Below, piece by piece: positions 44,256-52,153 of a DNA stretch of 64,000 bases; positions within the stretch are counted from its first letter, which is position 1, and the number at the start of each line of letters is the position of its first letter. The DNA comes from an uncultured Pseudodesulfovibrio sp. (GTDB taxonomy: Bacteria > Desulfobacterota > Desulfovibrionia > Desulfovibrionales > Desulfovibrionaceae). A program made the position numbers and the translations under genes. The notes under the pieces were generated by a model. It made no database searches and had not been told where the DNA came from. It saw only the letters and a list, made by a program, of their open reading frames with translations. Where the stretch lies: positions 1-64,000 of the forward strand of contig NZ_OY760062.1 of assembly GCF_963662885.1 (NCBI RefSeq), read 5' to 3'.

Positions 44256-45401
44256 CTAAAAATTCAGATAGTAGAACGCCACGGCGAAGATGCCGTCGGC
44301 GAACGCGATGAGGATGATTCCCGAGACCACGGCGCTGGTGGTGGAAAGACCGACCGCGCTGGCTCCGGACCGGGTCTGCATGCCGCGCAGGCAGCCCACG
44401 CCCGCCACCAGGAAGCTGAAGACCAGCCCCTTGAACATGCCGCCCCAGAAATCGGACATGCCGACGTAGGAGAAGACGCGCGAGGTGAAGGTCACCAGGG
44501 GATAGCCCATGGAGAGCATGACCAAGGCCCCGCCCACCAGGCTGGCCAGGTTGAAGAACATGGTCATCAGCGGGACCATGAGCATGGTCGCCAAAAGTTT
44601 GGGGACCACCAGGAATCGCATTGGGGAAAGACCCATGGTGGTCAGGGCGTCCAGCTCCTCATTGATCTTCATGGTCCCGATCTCGGCGGCGAAGGCCGAG
44701 CCGGAACGGGCGGCCAGGAGAATGGAAGTGACCAGCGGGCCCATCTCGCGGAACATCACAAGGCCGAGCATGTTGGGCACGAATATCTCGCCGCCGAACC
44801 GCTGCAGGCTGATCGCCGACTGGAAGGACATGATCAGGCCCATGAGAAATCCGATGAGCACGATGATGAACATGGACTCCACGCCCACGTTTATGCAGGA
44901 CAGGATGACGTCTTTCCAGCGCACCTTGCCCGGCCGGACGATCACCTGGCCGAGGAGAACCGTGGATTCTCCCACAAAGGCGACCATCTCGCGGATGTTG
45001 CGCCAGATCTCGCCGCCACAGATTTCAAGGGATTGGGTAAGACCGCGACGTTCCCTGTCGGTGGCCCGCATCTTGGGCAGCGGAGTGTCCCAGGTCAGGG
45101 CCACCAGCCCGCGGTCTTCATCGCGCAGGTTCTGCAGCTCCATGGCCGCACCGCGTTCGGCGCAGAGCTCCTTGACCTTCAGCAACAGCGCCACGCCCGC
45201 TCCGTCCATGTAGGTCACGCCCCCGCAGTCTGCGGTCAGTCGCGCAAAGGGTGCCCGGGTAGCGCCTTGAACGGCAGCGTCCCACACCTCGGTGGTGCCT
45301 GCCGCGTCCAGACGGCCGGACAGCGTCATGACCAGACCGTCGGCTCTGCTTGAAACGGCGACCTGTGCGTCGGTCTGGCTGCGTTTGTTCTTGGTTCCCA
45401 T
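44256..45401 (-). CDS. mlaE: MlaE-type permease with fused N-terminal STAS domain
   Basis: A 381-residue protein. Residues 1-105 form a STAS domain (VSSRADGLVMTLSGRLDAAGT, ADCGGVTYMDGAGVALLLKVKEL), normally the separate MlaB subunit. The remainder is the MlaE permease: VESMFIIVLIGFLMGLIMSFQ, then MFREMGPLVTSILLAARSGSAFAAEIGTMK. The ATG at 45401 has AAGGA eight bases upstream; the frame extends to 45530 but without a ribosome site. First gene of the operon; mlaC is not present. Confidence 0.92.
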   Translation of the reverse strand: MGTKNKRSQTDAQVAVSSRADGLVMTLSGRLDAAGTTEVWDAAVQGATRAPFARLTADCGGVTYMDGAGVALLLKVKELCAERGAAMELQNLRDEDRGLVALTWDTPLPKMRATDRERRGLTQSLEICGGEIWRNIREMVAFVGESTVLLGQVIVRPGKVRWKDVILSCINVGVESMFIIVLIGFLMGLIMSFQSAISLQRFGGEIFVPNMLGLVMFREMGPLVTSILLAARSGSAFAAEIGTMKINEELDALTTMGLSPMRFLVVPKLLATMLMVPLMTMFFNLASLVGGALVMLSMGYPLVTFTSRVFSYVGMSDFWGGMFKGLVFSFLVAGVGCLRGMQTRSGASAVGLSTTSAVVSGIILIAFADGIFAVAFYYLNF

Positions 45402-45523
45402 GCGCTTATTCCTTGTTGGATGCCGGGGTTGGCCCCGAACATATCGAATTGTCAGATTATCCGAGGAGTCGGGAAAAGAAAAGTTGTATGTGAAGGGGTG
45501 TAATGCCGAGGGCTCCCCTGCGC

Positions 45524-45552
45524 TTGACACGGGGTGAAAAGAATATTATTCC
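45524..45552 (+). promoter_or_regulatory. Promoter of the Lrp-type regulator (possible leaderless start)
   Basis: TTGACA at 45524-45529 and TATTCC at 45547-45552 with a 17-base spacer place the RNA start about one or two bases before the ATG at 45561, and no ribosome-binding site is seen. A TATTAT at 45544-45549 is an alternative -10 with a short spacer. Confidence 0.45.
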
Positions 45553-45560
45553 TTTATTCC

Positions 45561-46034
45561 ATGAATAACAGAAAGATTGACAAACTGGATTTGGAAATCC
45601 TGAACATCCTTCAGGAAGACGGAAAGGTTTCCAATGCCGAAATAGCCCGGAAGGTAGGCAAGGCTCCTTCGGCTGTGCTCGAACGCGTGCGCAAGCTGAA
45701 GAAGAGCGGTATCATCAAGGGCTATGAATGTATTGTCAACCACAAAACCCTGGGGCGCGGGCTGACCGCGTTCACATCCATTCGCGTGGAAGAGGGCGTG
45801 GGCGCCACCGAGGTCGGGCAGAAACTGGCCGAATTCCCGGAGGTTCTGGAAGTTCATTATACCGCAGGGCGGGATTCTTATTTGGTCAAGGTCCGTGTGG
45901 AAGACACCGAGGCCTTGCAGGCGACACTGGCGAAGTTCGGCACCATCGGGCCGGTCAGGGACACGAATTCGACCATCGTCCTGACCACGGTCAAGGAGTC
46001 ACGGGTCATACCGCTACCCCACGAAAAAGACTAG
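45561..46034 (+). CDS. Lrp/AsnC-family regulator, probably of proline catabolism
   Basis: A 157-residue regulator. The N-terminal helix-turn-helix runs KIDKLDLEILNILQEDGKVSNAEIARKVGKAPSAVLERVRKL; the C-terminal RAM-type domain (AFTSIRVEEGV, LEVHYTAGRDSYLVKVRVED) binds amino acids. The ATG at 45561 is chosen over a GTG at 45534 because the shorter form fits the family. It is 17 bases from the proline catabolic gene and so is the natural candidate for its regulator. Confidence 0.9.
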   Translation: MNNRKIDKLDLEILNILQEDGKVSNAEIARKVGKAPSAVLERVRKLKKSGIIKGYECIVNHKTLGRGLTAFTSIRVEEGVGATEVGQKLAEFPEVLEVHYTAGRDSYLVKVRVEDTEALQATLAKFGTIGPVRDTNSTIVLTTVKESRVIPLPHEKD

Positions 46035-46051
46035 AACACAAGGAGTCAACA

Positions 46052-49000
46052 ATGTCCGCTACACCGACCTCCCTGGACCCGAGAATCATTGCTCGGGGCA
46101 GGGAGTTTTTTTCGTCCATTTCCGGCGAATCTCCTTCGGTTTTCAACAAAGGCTGGTGGACCGGAAAGGTCATGGATTGGGCCATGAAAAACGAAGATTT
46201 CAAGGTTCAGATGTTCAGATTTGTTGACGTTCTTCCGTATCTGAGTACCTCGGATTCCCTTTCCCGCCATATCGAAGAATATTTCGCGGGAGAGGATTCC
46301 AACATCCCGGATGTGCTCAAGTGGGGTGCCACGAAGACCAAGTTCGGTGGCGGGCTGGTGGCCAAGGTCCTGAACAAGACCATCCGGTCCAATATCGAAT
46401 CCATGGCCCGCCAGTTCATCATCGGGCAGGAGGCCAAGGAGGCGGTCAAGGGCATCAAGAAGCTGCGCAAGGACGGGTTCGCCTTTGTCCTGGACCTGCT
46501 CGGCGAGGCCACCGTGTCCGAAGAGGAATCCGCCGCCTACCGTGACGGCTACCTGGAGGTCCTGGACGCCATACATAAGGAATTGGACAAGTGGAAGCCG
46601 CTGGACGGCGGCGAGGGCGAGCTGGACTGGGGCAACGCGCCCAAGGTCAACGTTGCGGTCAAGCCCTCGGCCTTCTACTCCCAATCCAAGCCCGTGGATT
46701 TGGAAGGCACTGTGGAAGGCATGGTCCGCAGCATCGAGCCTGTCTACAGGAAGGTGATGGAGATGGGCGGTTTCATGTGCATCGACATGGAGCAGCTCAA
46801 GTACAAGGAAGCCACGGTGGAGTTGTACAAGCGGCTGCGCCTCAAGTACCCGGATTACCCGCACCTGGGTATCGTCTTCCAGGCCTACCTCAAGTCCGTG
46901 GACGAGGACGTCCGGCTGTTCATCGAATGGGCGCGCGAGGTGAACCTCCCGGTCTCCATCCGGCTGGTCAAGGGCGCCTACTGGGATTACGAGACCGTGC
47001 TGGCCAAGCAGAACGACTGGCCCGTGCCTGTCTGGACGCACAAGCCCGAGTCCGACATGGCCCACGAGCGCGTTTCCCGATACATCCTCGAAAATCACGA
47101 CATCTGCCATTTTGCCTGCGCCTCGCACAACATCCGGACCATCTCGGCGGTCATGGAAAACGCGGCTGAGCTGAAGGTCCCCGAGGACCGTTACGAATTC
47201 CAGGTCCTCTATGGCATGGCCGAGCCTGTGCGCAAAGGCCTCAAGAACGTGGCCAAACGCGTGCGCCTCTATTGCCCTTACGGCGATCTGCTGCCCGGCA
47301 TGGCCTACCTGGTTCGCCGCCTGCTCGAGAACACGGCCAACGAATCCTTCCTCAAGCAGACCTTTGCCGACGAGGCGGATATGGACCGGCTCCTGGAAAA
47401 TCCCGAGGAAACCCTGCGTCGCCAGCTGGAAGGGAAGTGCGTAACGGAACCCGCTCAGACCGAAGGGCTCCCCCGGTTCAAGAACTTCCCGCCAGCGGAC
47501 TTCACCATCGCGGCAGAGCGCGAGGCCTACCCGGCCTCCATCGCCAAGCTGCGCGCCGCCATAGGCAGGCAGGTCCCGCTGTATATCAACGGCAAGGATG
47601 TGGTCACGGACGACACACTGGACTCCTACAACCCGGCCAATCCGGTCGAGATCATCGGTTCCGTGTGCCAGGCGGGCGTGGCCGAGGTGGACGTCGCCGT
47701 GGAGGCTGCCCGCGAGGCGTACCTTTCCTGGCGCGACGTGTCGCCCGAGGAGCGCGCCGGAATCCTGCTCAAGGCCGCCGCGTACCTCAAGGCCAACATC
47801 CACGACATGTGCGCGCTGCAGGTTCTGGAAGTGGGCAAGCAGTGGGATCAGGCCCAGGCCGACGTGGGCGAGGCCATCGACTTCCTGGAATACTACGCTC
47901 GCGAGATGATCCGCCTGGGCAAGCCCCGCCGCATGGGCCGGGCACCTGGCGAGATGAGCCATCTCTTTTATCAGGGCAAGGGTGTGGCCGCGGTCATCGC
48001 GCCGTGGAACTTCCCCATGGCCATCTCCGTGGGCATGGTCTCCGCGGCCATCGTCTGCGGCAACCCCGTTGTCTACAAGCCCGCCGGAAGTTCTTCCTGC
48101 GTTGGCCGCGCCATGGTCGACATGTGGAAGGCGGCCGGGCTGCCAGACGGCGTGTTCAACTACTGCCCCGGACGCGGTTCGGTGATGGGCGACCATCTGG
48201 TGGACCATCCCGACGTTGCGGTCATTGCCTTCACCGGCTCCATGGAAGTGGGGCTGCGCATTCAGGAACGTGCCGCCGTGGCTCAACCCGGCCAGCAGCA
48301 GTGCAAGCGGGTCATCGCCGAGATGGGCGGCAAGAACGCGACCATCATCGACGACGACGCGGATCTGGACGAGGCCGTGCTCGGCGTCCTCTATTCCGCC
48401 TTCGGGTTCCAGGGCCAGAAATGCTCGGCCTGCTCGCGGGTCATTGTGCTGGACGCCATCTACGATCGTTTCGTCGGCCGCCTGACCCAGGCCGCCAAGT
48501 CCATCAAGCTCGGCCCGGCCGAGAACCCGGCCAACTACATGGGCCCGGTTGTGGACAAGGCCGCCCAGACGAACGTGCTGCATTACGTCAAGATCGCCGA
48601 GGACGAGGGCAGGGTGCTGGTCAAGCGCAACGTCTCCGACGACCTCAAGGCCACCGGCGGCTGCTATGTGCCGCTGACCATCGTGGAGAACATTACCAAG
48701 GAACACCGCATAGCCCAGGAAGAGGTCTTCGGGCCGGTGCTGGCGGTCATGCGCGCCAAAGACATGGACGAGGCTTTGGACATCGCCAACTCCACCAAGT
48801 TCGCCCTGACCGGCGCCATCTATTCCCGCAGCCCGCATAACCTGGAGCGGGCCTACAGGGAGTTCCGCGTGGGCAACCTGTACCTGAACAAGTACTCCAC
48901 CGGCGCGTTGGTCGAACGCCACGCCTTCGGCGGATTCAAGATGTCCGGCGTGGGCTCCAAGTCCGGCGGCCCGGATTACCTGCTCCAGTTCATGGACCCG

Positions 49001-49072
49001 CGCATCGTCTGCGAAAACACCATGCGCCGCGGCTTCGCACCCATTGAGGAAGACGACGACTGGCTGAGCTAG
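46052..49072 (+). CDS. putA: Bifunctional proline dehydrogenase / L-glutamate gamma-semialdehyde dehydrogenase
   Basis: A 1006-residue enzyme oxidising proline to glutamate in two steps. The N-terminal FAD-binding PRODH barrel includes MCIDMEQLKYKEAT, LGIVFQAYLKSVDED and LVKGAYWDYET (about residue 305). The C-terminal aldehyde dehydrogenase has APWNFP, FTGSMEVG (about 727), the catalytic glutamate region IAEMGGKNA (about 757) and the catalytic cysteine in GQKCSACSR (about 790). There is no N-terminal ribbon-helix-helix, so it is not the self-regulating E. coli type. AAGGAG precedes the ATG. A terminator follows. Confidence 0.95.
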   Translation: MSATPTSLDPRIIARGREFFSSISGESPSVFNKGWWTGKVMDWAMKNEDFKVQMFRFVDVLPYLSTSDSLSRHIEEYFAGEDSNIPDVLKWGATKTKFGGGLVAKVLNKTIRSNIESMARQFIIGQEAKEAVKGIKKLRKDGFAFVLDLLGEATVSEEESAAYRDGYLEVLDAIHKELDKWKPLDGGEGELDWGNAPKVNVAVKPSAFYSQSKPVDLEGTVEGMVRSIEPVYRKVMEMGGFMCIDMEQLKYKEATVELYKRLRLKYPDYPHLGIVFQAYLKSVDEDVRLFIEWAREVNLPVSIRLVKGAYWDYETVLAKQNDWPVPVWTHKPESDMAHERVSRYILENHDICHFACASHNIRTISAVMENAAELKVPEDRYEFQVLYGMAEPVRKGLKNVAKRVRLYCPYGDLLPGMAYLVRRLLENTANESFLKQTFADEADMDRLLENPEETLRRQLEGKCVTEPAQTEGLPRFKNFPPADFTIAAEREAYPASIAKLRAAIGRQVPLYINGKDVVTDDTLDSYNPANPVEIIGSVCQAGVAEVDVAVEAAREAYLSWRDVSPEERAGILLKAAAYLKANIHDMCALQVLEVGKQWDQAQADVGEAIDFLEYYAREMIRLGKPRRMGRAPGEMSHLFYQGKGVAAVIAPWNFPMAISVGMVSAAIVCGNPVVYKPAGSSSCVGRAMVDMWKAAGLPDGVFNYCPGRGSVMGDHLVDHPDVAVIAFTGSMEVGLRIQERAAVAQPGQQQCKRVIAEMGGKNATIIDDDADLDEAVLGVLYSAFGFQGQKCSACSRVIVLDAIYDRFVGRLTQAAKSIKLGPAENPANYMGPVVDKAAQTNVLHYVKIAEDEGRVLVKRNVSDDLKATGGCYVPLTIVENITKEHRIAQEEVFGPVLAVMRAKDMDEALDIANSTKFALTGAIYSRSPHNLERAYREFRVGNLYLNKYSTGALVERHAFGGFKMSGVGSKSGGPDYLLQFMDPRIVCENTMRRGFAPIEEDDDWLS

Positions 49073-49091
49073 ATTCGACTCTACAGTAAAT

Positions 49092-49127
49092 AAGGCCCCT
49101 GCCCGGATATCCGGGCGGGGGCCTTTT
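49092..49127 (+). terminator. Terminator after putA
   Basis: AAGGCCCC and GCCCGG (49092-49106) pair with CCGGGC and GGGGCCTT (49111-49125) with one bulge, followed by TTTT. The downstream 49128-49294 stretch is AT-rich with no gene; it holds an inverted CCTTTCC/GGAAAGG and a GCGAGCCTCGC palindrome at 49279-49289. Confidence 0.85.
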
Positions 49128-49294
49128 GGTTTCTGCGTGCCATCCTTTCCGATTTCCTGCTGAAGGTTGGAAAGGCGGAAGCCATCACTTTTGCAGAGGA
49201 GAAGCGGGAGGGGAGGGAACTTTTTTTCATTTTTTATTCAATGGTCGATTTTGGGTTTTCGACTTTTTCAATCATTTAGCGAGCCTCGCTTGTG

Positions 49295-49316
49295 AAACTG
49301 AGTGCATACTCAGTTT
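49295..49316. promoter_or_regulatory. TetR-type operator 1
   Basis: Perfect palindrome with arms AAACTGAGT (49295-49303) and ACTCAGTTT (49308-49316) around GCAT. It lies upstream of the -35 at 49328. A second copy lies 68 bases on, centre to centre. Confidence 0.8.
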
Positions 49317-49327
49317 TCCCGCTTTTT

Positions 49328-49357
49328 TTGACATTGTAGGATTTTAGAACGTATTAG
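49328..49357 (+). promoter_or_regulatory. Promoter of the TetR-SulP-signalling cassette
   Basis: TTGACA at 49328-49333 and TATTAG at 49352-49357 (18-base spacer; GTATTA gives 17). It is bracketed by two related palindromes at 49295-49316 and 49363-49384, so it should be repressible. Confidence 0.65.
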
Positions 49358-49362
49358 GGAAA

Positions 49363-49384
49363 AAACTGAGTGAACACTCGGTTC
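49363..49384. promoter_or_regulatory. TetR-type operator 2
   Basis: AAACTGAGT (49363-49371) and ACTCGGTTC (49376-49384) around GAAC, with two mismatches from the first operator arms. It covers the expected RNA start and lies 23 bases before the TetR ATG. Confidence 0.75.
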
Positions 49385-49407
49385 GCTTGGGAAAAAAGGA
49401 TCAAGGC

Positions 49408-49989
49408 ATGAAGAAGAAGGAATCCATCCTCAAGGTCGCCACGTTCATGTTCGCGCACAAGGGGTTTGCGGACACGTCCGGGCAGGAACTTGCCCGCCTC
49501 ACCGGGGTGGCCGAGGGGACGATTTTCTATCACTTCAAGACCAAAGAGGGGTTGTTGCTGGCGATCCTGGAAAAAACCAGGGACGAGATAGTGGACCAGT
49601 TCGAACGGTTCTTCGAGAACAGACCGTTCAAGTCCGGTCTCGAGATGACGGAGGAGGTCATCTCATTCTACCTCTACCTGGCTGGCCTGATGGAGGAGAA
49701 GTTCCTTTTACTGCACCGCCACTTTCTCTACCAGTTCTCCGAGTCCAACCCGGAGTTCAGGGAGAACCTCGAGGACATCTACAATTGCCTCGTGGATATC
49801 TTCGAGAAGGCCATCGTGACGGGGCTGGAGGACGGCTCAATCAATCAGGAAATCCTTCCCAGGAAATCGGCGCTCATTCTGTTTACGATGGCTGATGGTC
49901 TGGTTCGGTTCAAAAACTACAACCTGTACGATGCGGGCGCGCTGTTCAACGAGTTGATGCGGGCGTGTCGCAGGATGTTGCAGGCGTAA
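49408..49989 (+). CDS. TetR-family regulator of the SulP/phosphorelay cassette
   Basis: A 193-residue protein starting MKKKESILKVATFMFAHKGF, with the helix-turn-helix TSGQELARLTGVAEGTIFYHFKTKEGLLLAIL. The ATG at 49408 has AAGGA seven bases upstream; a TTG at 49387 is less likely. Its own promoter carries two palindromic operators, pointing to autorepression. The C-terminal domain is helical and does not suggest a ligand. It ends 17 bases before the SulP gene. Confidence 0.9.
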   Translation: MKKKESILKVATFMFAHKGFADTSGQELARLTGVAEGTIFYHFKTKEGLLLAILEKTRDEIVDQFERFFENRPFKSGLEMTEEVISFYLYLAGLMEEKFLLLHRHFLYQFSESNPEFRENLEDIYNCLVDIFEKAIVTGLEDGSINQEILPRKSALILFTMADGLVRFKNYNLYDAGALFNELMRACRRMLQA

Positions 49990-50006
49990 TGCAAGGAAGA
50001 GGCTGC

Positions 50007-52133
50007 ATGCTTTCACGAATATTCCCCTTTATCGGCTGGTTCAAAGGGTACAACATGGCGGCGTTCCGCGCCGATGCCATTGCGGGGCTGACCGTGGCCC
50101 TTGTGCTCATTCCGCAATCCATGGCCTATGCGCAGTTGGCGGGCATGCCCGCCTATTACGGACTGTATGCGTCCTTTCTGCCGCCCCTGGTGGCCGCCCT
50201 GTTCGGCTCCAGCCGCCAACTGGCAACCGGTCCCGTGGCCGTCGTCTCGCTCATGACCGCGGCCTCCCTGGAACCGCTGGCCACGGCAGGCAGCGAAGGG
50301 TACATCGCCTACGCCATTCTGCTGGCCCTGATGGTCGGTATATTCCAGTTCCTGCTCGGCGTGCTCAAGCTCGGCCTGGTGGTCAACTTCCTGTCCCACC
50401 CCGTGGTCAACGGCTTCACCAACGCCGCAGCCATCATCATCGCCTCTTCCCAGTTTTCCAAGATGTTCGGCGTCTACGTGGACGGCGCGGAGCACCATTA
50501 TGAGACCATCATGCGCGTGGTTCAGTCCGCAATCCATTACACCCACTGGCCCACGCTGGGCATGGGCGTGCTGGCCTTCGGCATCATGGTGGGCCTCAAG
50601 CGCATCAACCCCAAGATCCCCAACGTGCTGGTGGCCGTCGTCGTGACCACGGCCCTGTCCTGGGGGTTGGGCTTCAACCACGACACCAAGGCCTCTGTAG
50701 AGGCCATCCGCGTTCCGGCCGTGCACGAGGCTTTGATCGGCTTCAATGCGACCGTGGACGCCATGGATGCTTTGGCTCTTGAGCGCACCGCGCTGGGCAA
50801 GCAGATGGAAGAGGCCAAGGAGAGCGGCAATCCCCTGGCTATTCTGGACATCCAGCACGGCCAGAACGTCATTGGCGTCAAGATGGCTGCGCTCAAGGAA
50901 AAGGCCCATGAGCTGCGTACCGAACTGCGCGAGACCCTTATGTCCGGTGTGGAACAGCCCGATGGCGGTCTGCTCTTCTTCGCACAGGGCGCGGTCCCGG
51001 ACGGCATGAGCGCCGACGGCCGCACCTGGCGCATCAAGGTCGGCAACACCAAGCTCGACGCCGCGTCCCTGAAGATGATGGGCGGCGGGGCCGTGGTCGG
51101 CACCGTGCCTTCGGGTATCCCGGCCATCACCTTGCCGTCGCTCGACCTCAAGATCATGCTGCATCTCATTCCGTTCGCCGCGATCATCTCGCTGCTCGGC
51201 TTCATGGAAGCCATTTCCATCGCCAAGGCCATGGCCGCCAAGACCGGTCAGCGGCTGGACCCCAACCAGGAACTCATCGGCCAGGGGCTGGGCAACATCC
51301 TCGGCGCCTGCGGTAAGAGTTACCCGGCTTCGGGGTCGTTCTCTCGATCGGCGGTCAACCTGCAGGCGGGGGCCGTCACCGGCATGTCCAGCGTGTTCAC
51401 CTCCCTGATGGTCGTCATCGCGCTGCTCTTCTTCACTCCGCTGCTCTATCACCTGCCCCAGGCTGTGCTGGCCGCGGTCATCATGATGGCCGTCATCGGG
51501 CTGATCAACGCCTCGGGTTTCATCCATGCCTGGAAAGCCCAGTGGTATGACGGCGCCATCTCGATCCTGTCCTTTATCTGCACCCTGGCTTTCGCCCCGC
51601 ACCTGGACAAGGGCATCATGGTCGGCGTGGTCCTGTCGCTGCTGGTCTTCCTGTACAAGTCCATGCGCCCGCGCGTGGCCAACCTGTCCCGCACCGAGGA
51701 CAAGTCCCTGCGCGACGCCACGGCCTTCGGCCTCAAGGAGTGCCAGCACATCTCCCTGGTCCGTTTCGACGGCCCGCTGTTCTTTGCCAACGCCAGTTTC
51801 CTGGAGGACCAGATCACCGAGCGACTGATGGGCAGCGACAAGCTCAGGCACATCATCATCGTGGCCAACGGCATCAACGACATGGACGCCTCGGGCGAGG
51901 AAGCCCTGTCGCTGATCGTGGACCGCGTCCGCTCCCGAGGGCTGGACATCTCCCTGTGCGGCGTGAACGAGGCGGTCATGGCCGTGCTCGAACGCACCCA
52001 CCTGCTGGAGAAGATCGGCAGGGATCACGTCTACGCGACCATGGAAACCGCCATCTGCGCAACGCATGAAAGTGCCCACCGCGACGGCGACGAAGATAGC
52101 TGTCCCCTCACCACCGTTTGCCGCCTGGCCTAG
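50007..52133 (+). CDS. SulP-family anion transporter with STAS domain and large insertion
   Basis: A 708-residue inner-membrane protein. It begins FRADAIAGLTVALVLIPQSMAYAQLAGMPAYYGLYAS, the SulP signature, and has the GFMEAISIAKAMAAKTGQ and YPASGSFSRSAVN core motifs of the transport domain. A C-terminal STAS domain (SLVRFDGPLFFANASFLEDQ to HVYATMETAI) covers about 560-690. Between two membrane segments, residues about 225-345 form an extra hydrophilic, partly coiled-coil region (EEAKESGNPLAIL, KEKAHELRTELRET) not usual for this family. The start at 50007 has AAGGAAGAGG upstream. The anion may be sulfate, bicarbonate or another; not determinable here. Confidence 0.9.
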   Translation: MLSRIFPFIGWFKGYNMAAFRADAIAGLTVALVLIPQSMAYAQLAGMPAYYGLYASFLPPLVAALFGSSRQLATGPVAVVSLMTAASLEPLATAGSEGYIAYAILLALMVGIFQFLLGVLKLGLVVNFLSHPVVNGFTNAAAIIIASSQFSKMFGVYVDGAEHHYETIMRVVQSAIHYTHWPTLGMGVLAFGIMVGLKRINPKIPNVLVAVVVTTALSWGLGFNHDTKASVEAIRVPAVHEALIGFNATVDAMDALALERTALGKQMEEAKESGNPLAILDIQHGQNVIGVKMAALKEKAHELRTELRETLMSGVEQPDGGLLFFAQGAVPDGMSADGRTWRIKVGNTKLDAASLKMMGGGAVVGTVPSGIPAITLPSLDLKIMLHLIPFAAIISLLGFMEAISIAKAMAAKTGQRLDPNQELIGQGLGNILGACGKSYPASGSFSRSAVNLQAGAVTGMSSVFTSLMVVIALLFFTPLLYHLPQAVLAAVIMMAVIGLINASGFIHAWKAQWYDGAISILSFICTLAFAPHLDKGIMVGVVLSLLVFLYKSMRPRVANLSRTEDKSLRDATAFGLKECQHISLVRFDGPLFFANASFLEDQITERLMGSDKLRHIIIVANGINDMDASGEEALSLIVDRVRSRGLDISLCGVNEAVMAVLERTHLLEKIGRDHVYATMETAICATHESAHRDGDEDSCPLTTVCRLA

Positions 52134-52153
52134 GGCGAGAAAAGGGAGTCAAT

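Noticed and set aside
46046..48922. Long open frame (958 codons) on the minus strand opposite putA
   Set aside because: It is the antisense of putA and shows the same His/Val/Gly/Asp bias as other mirror frames; no ribosome site and no known motif.
49126..49347. Plus-strand frame of 73 codons between putA and TetR
   Set aside because: It overlaps the terminator, an operator and the promoter, has no ribosome site and has random-looking sequence.
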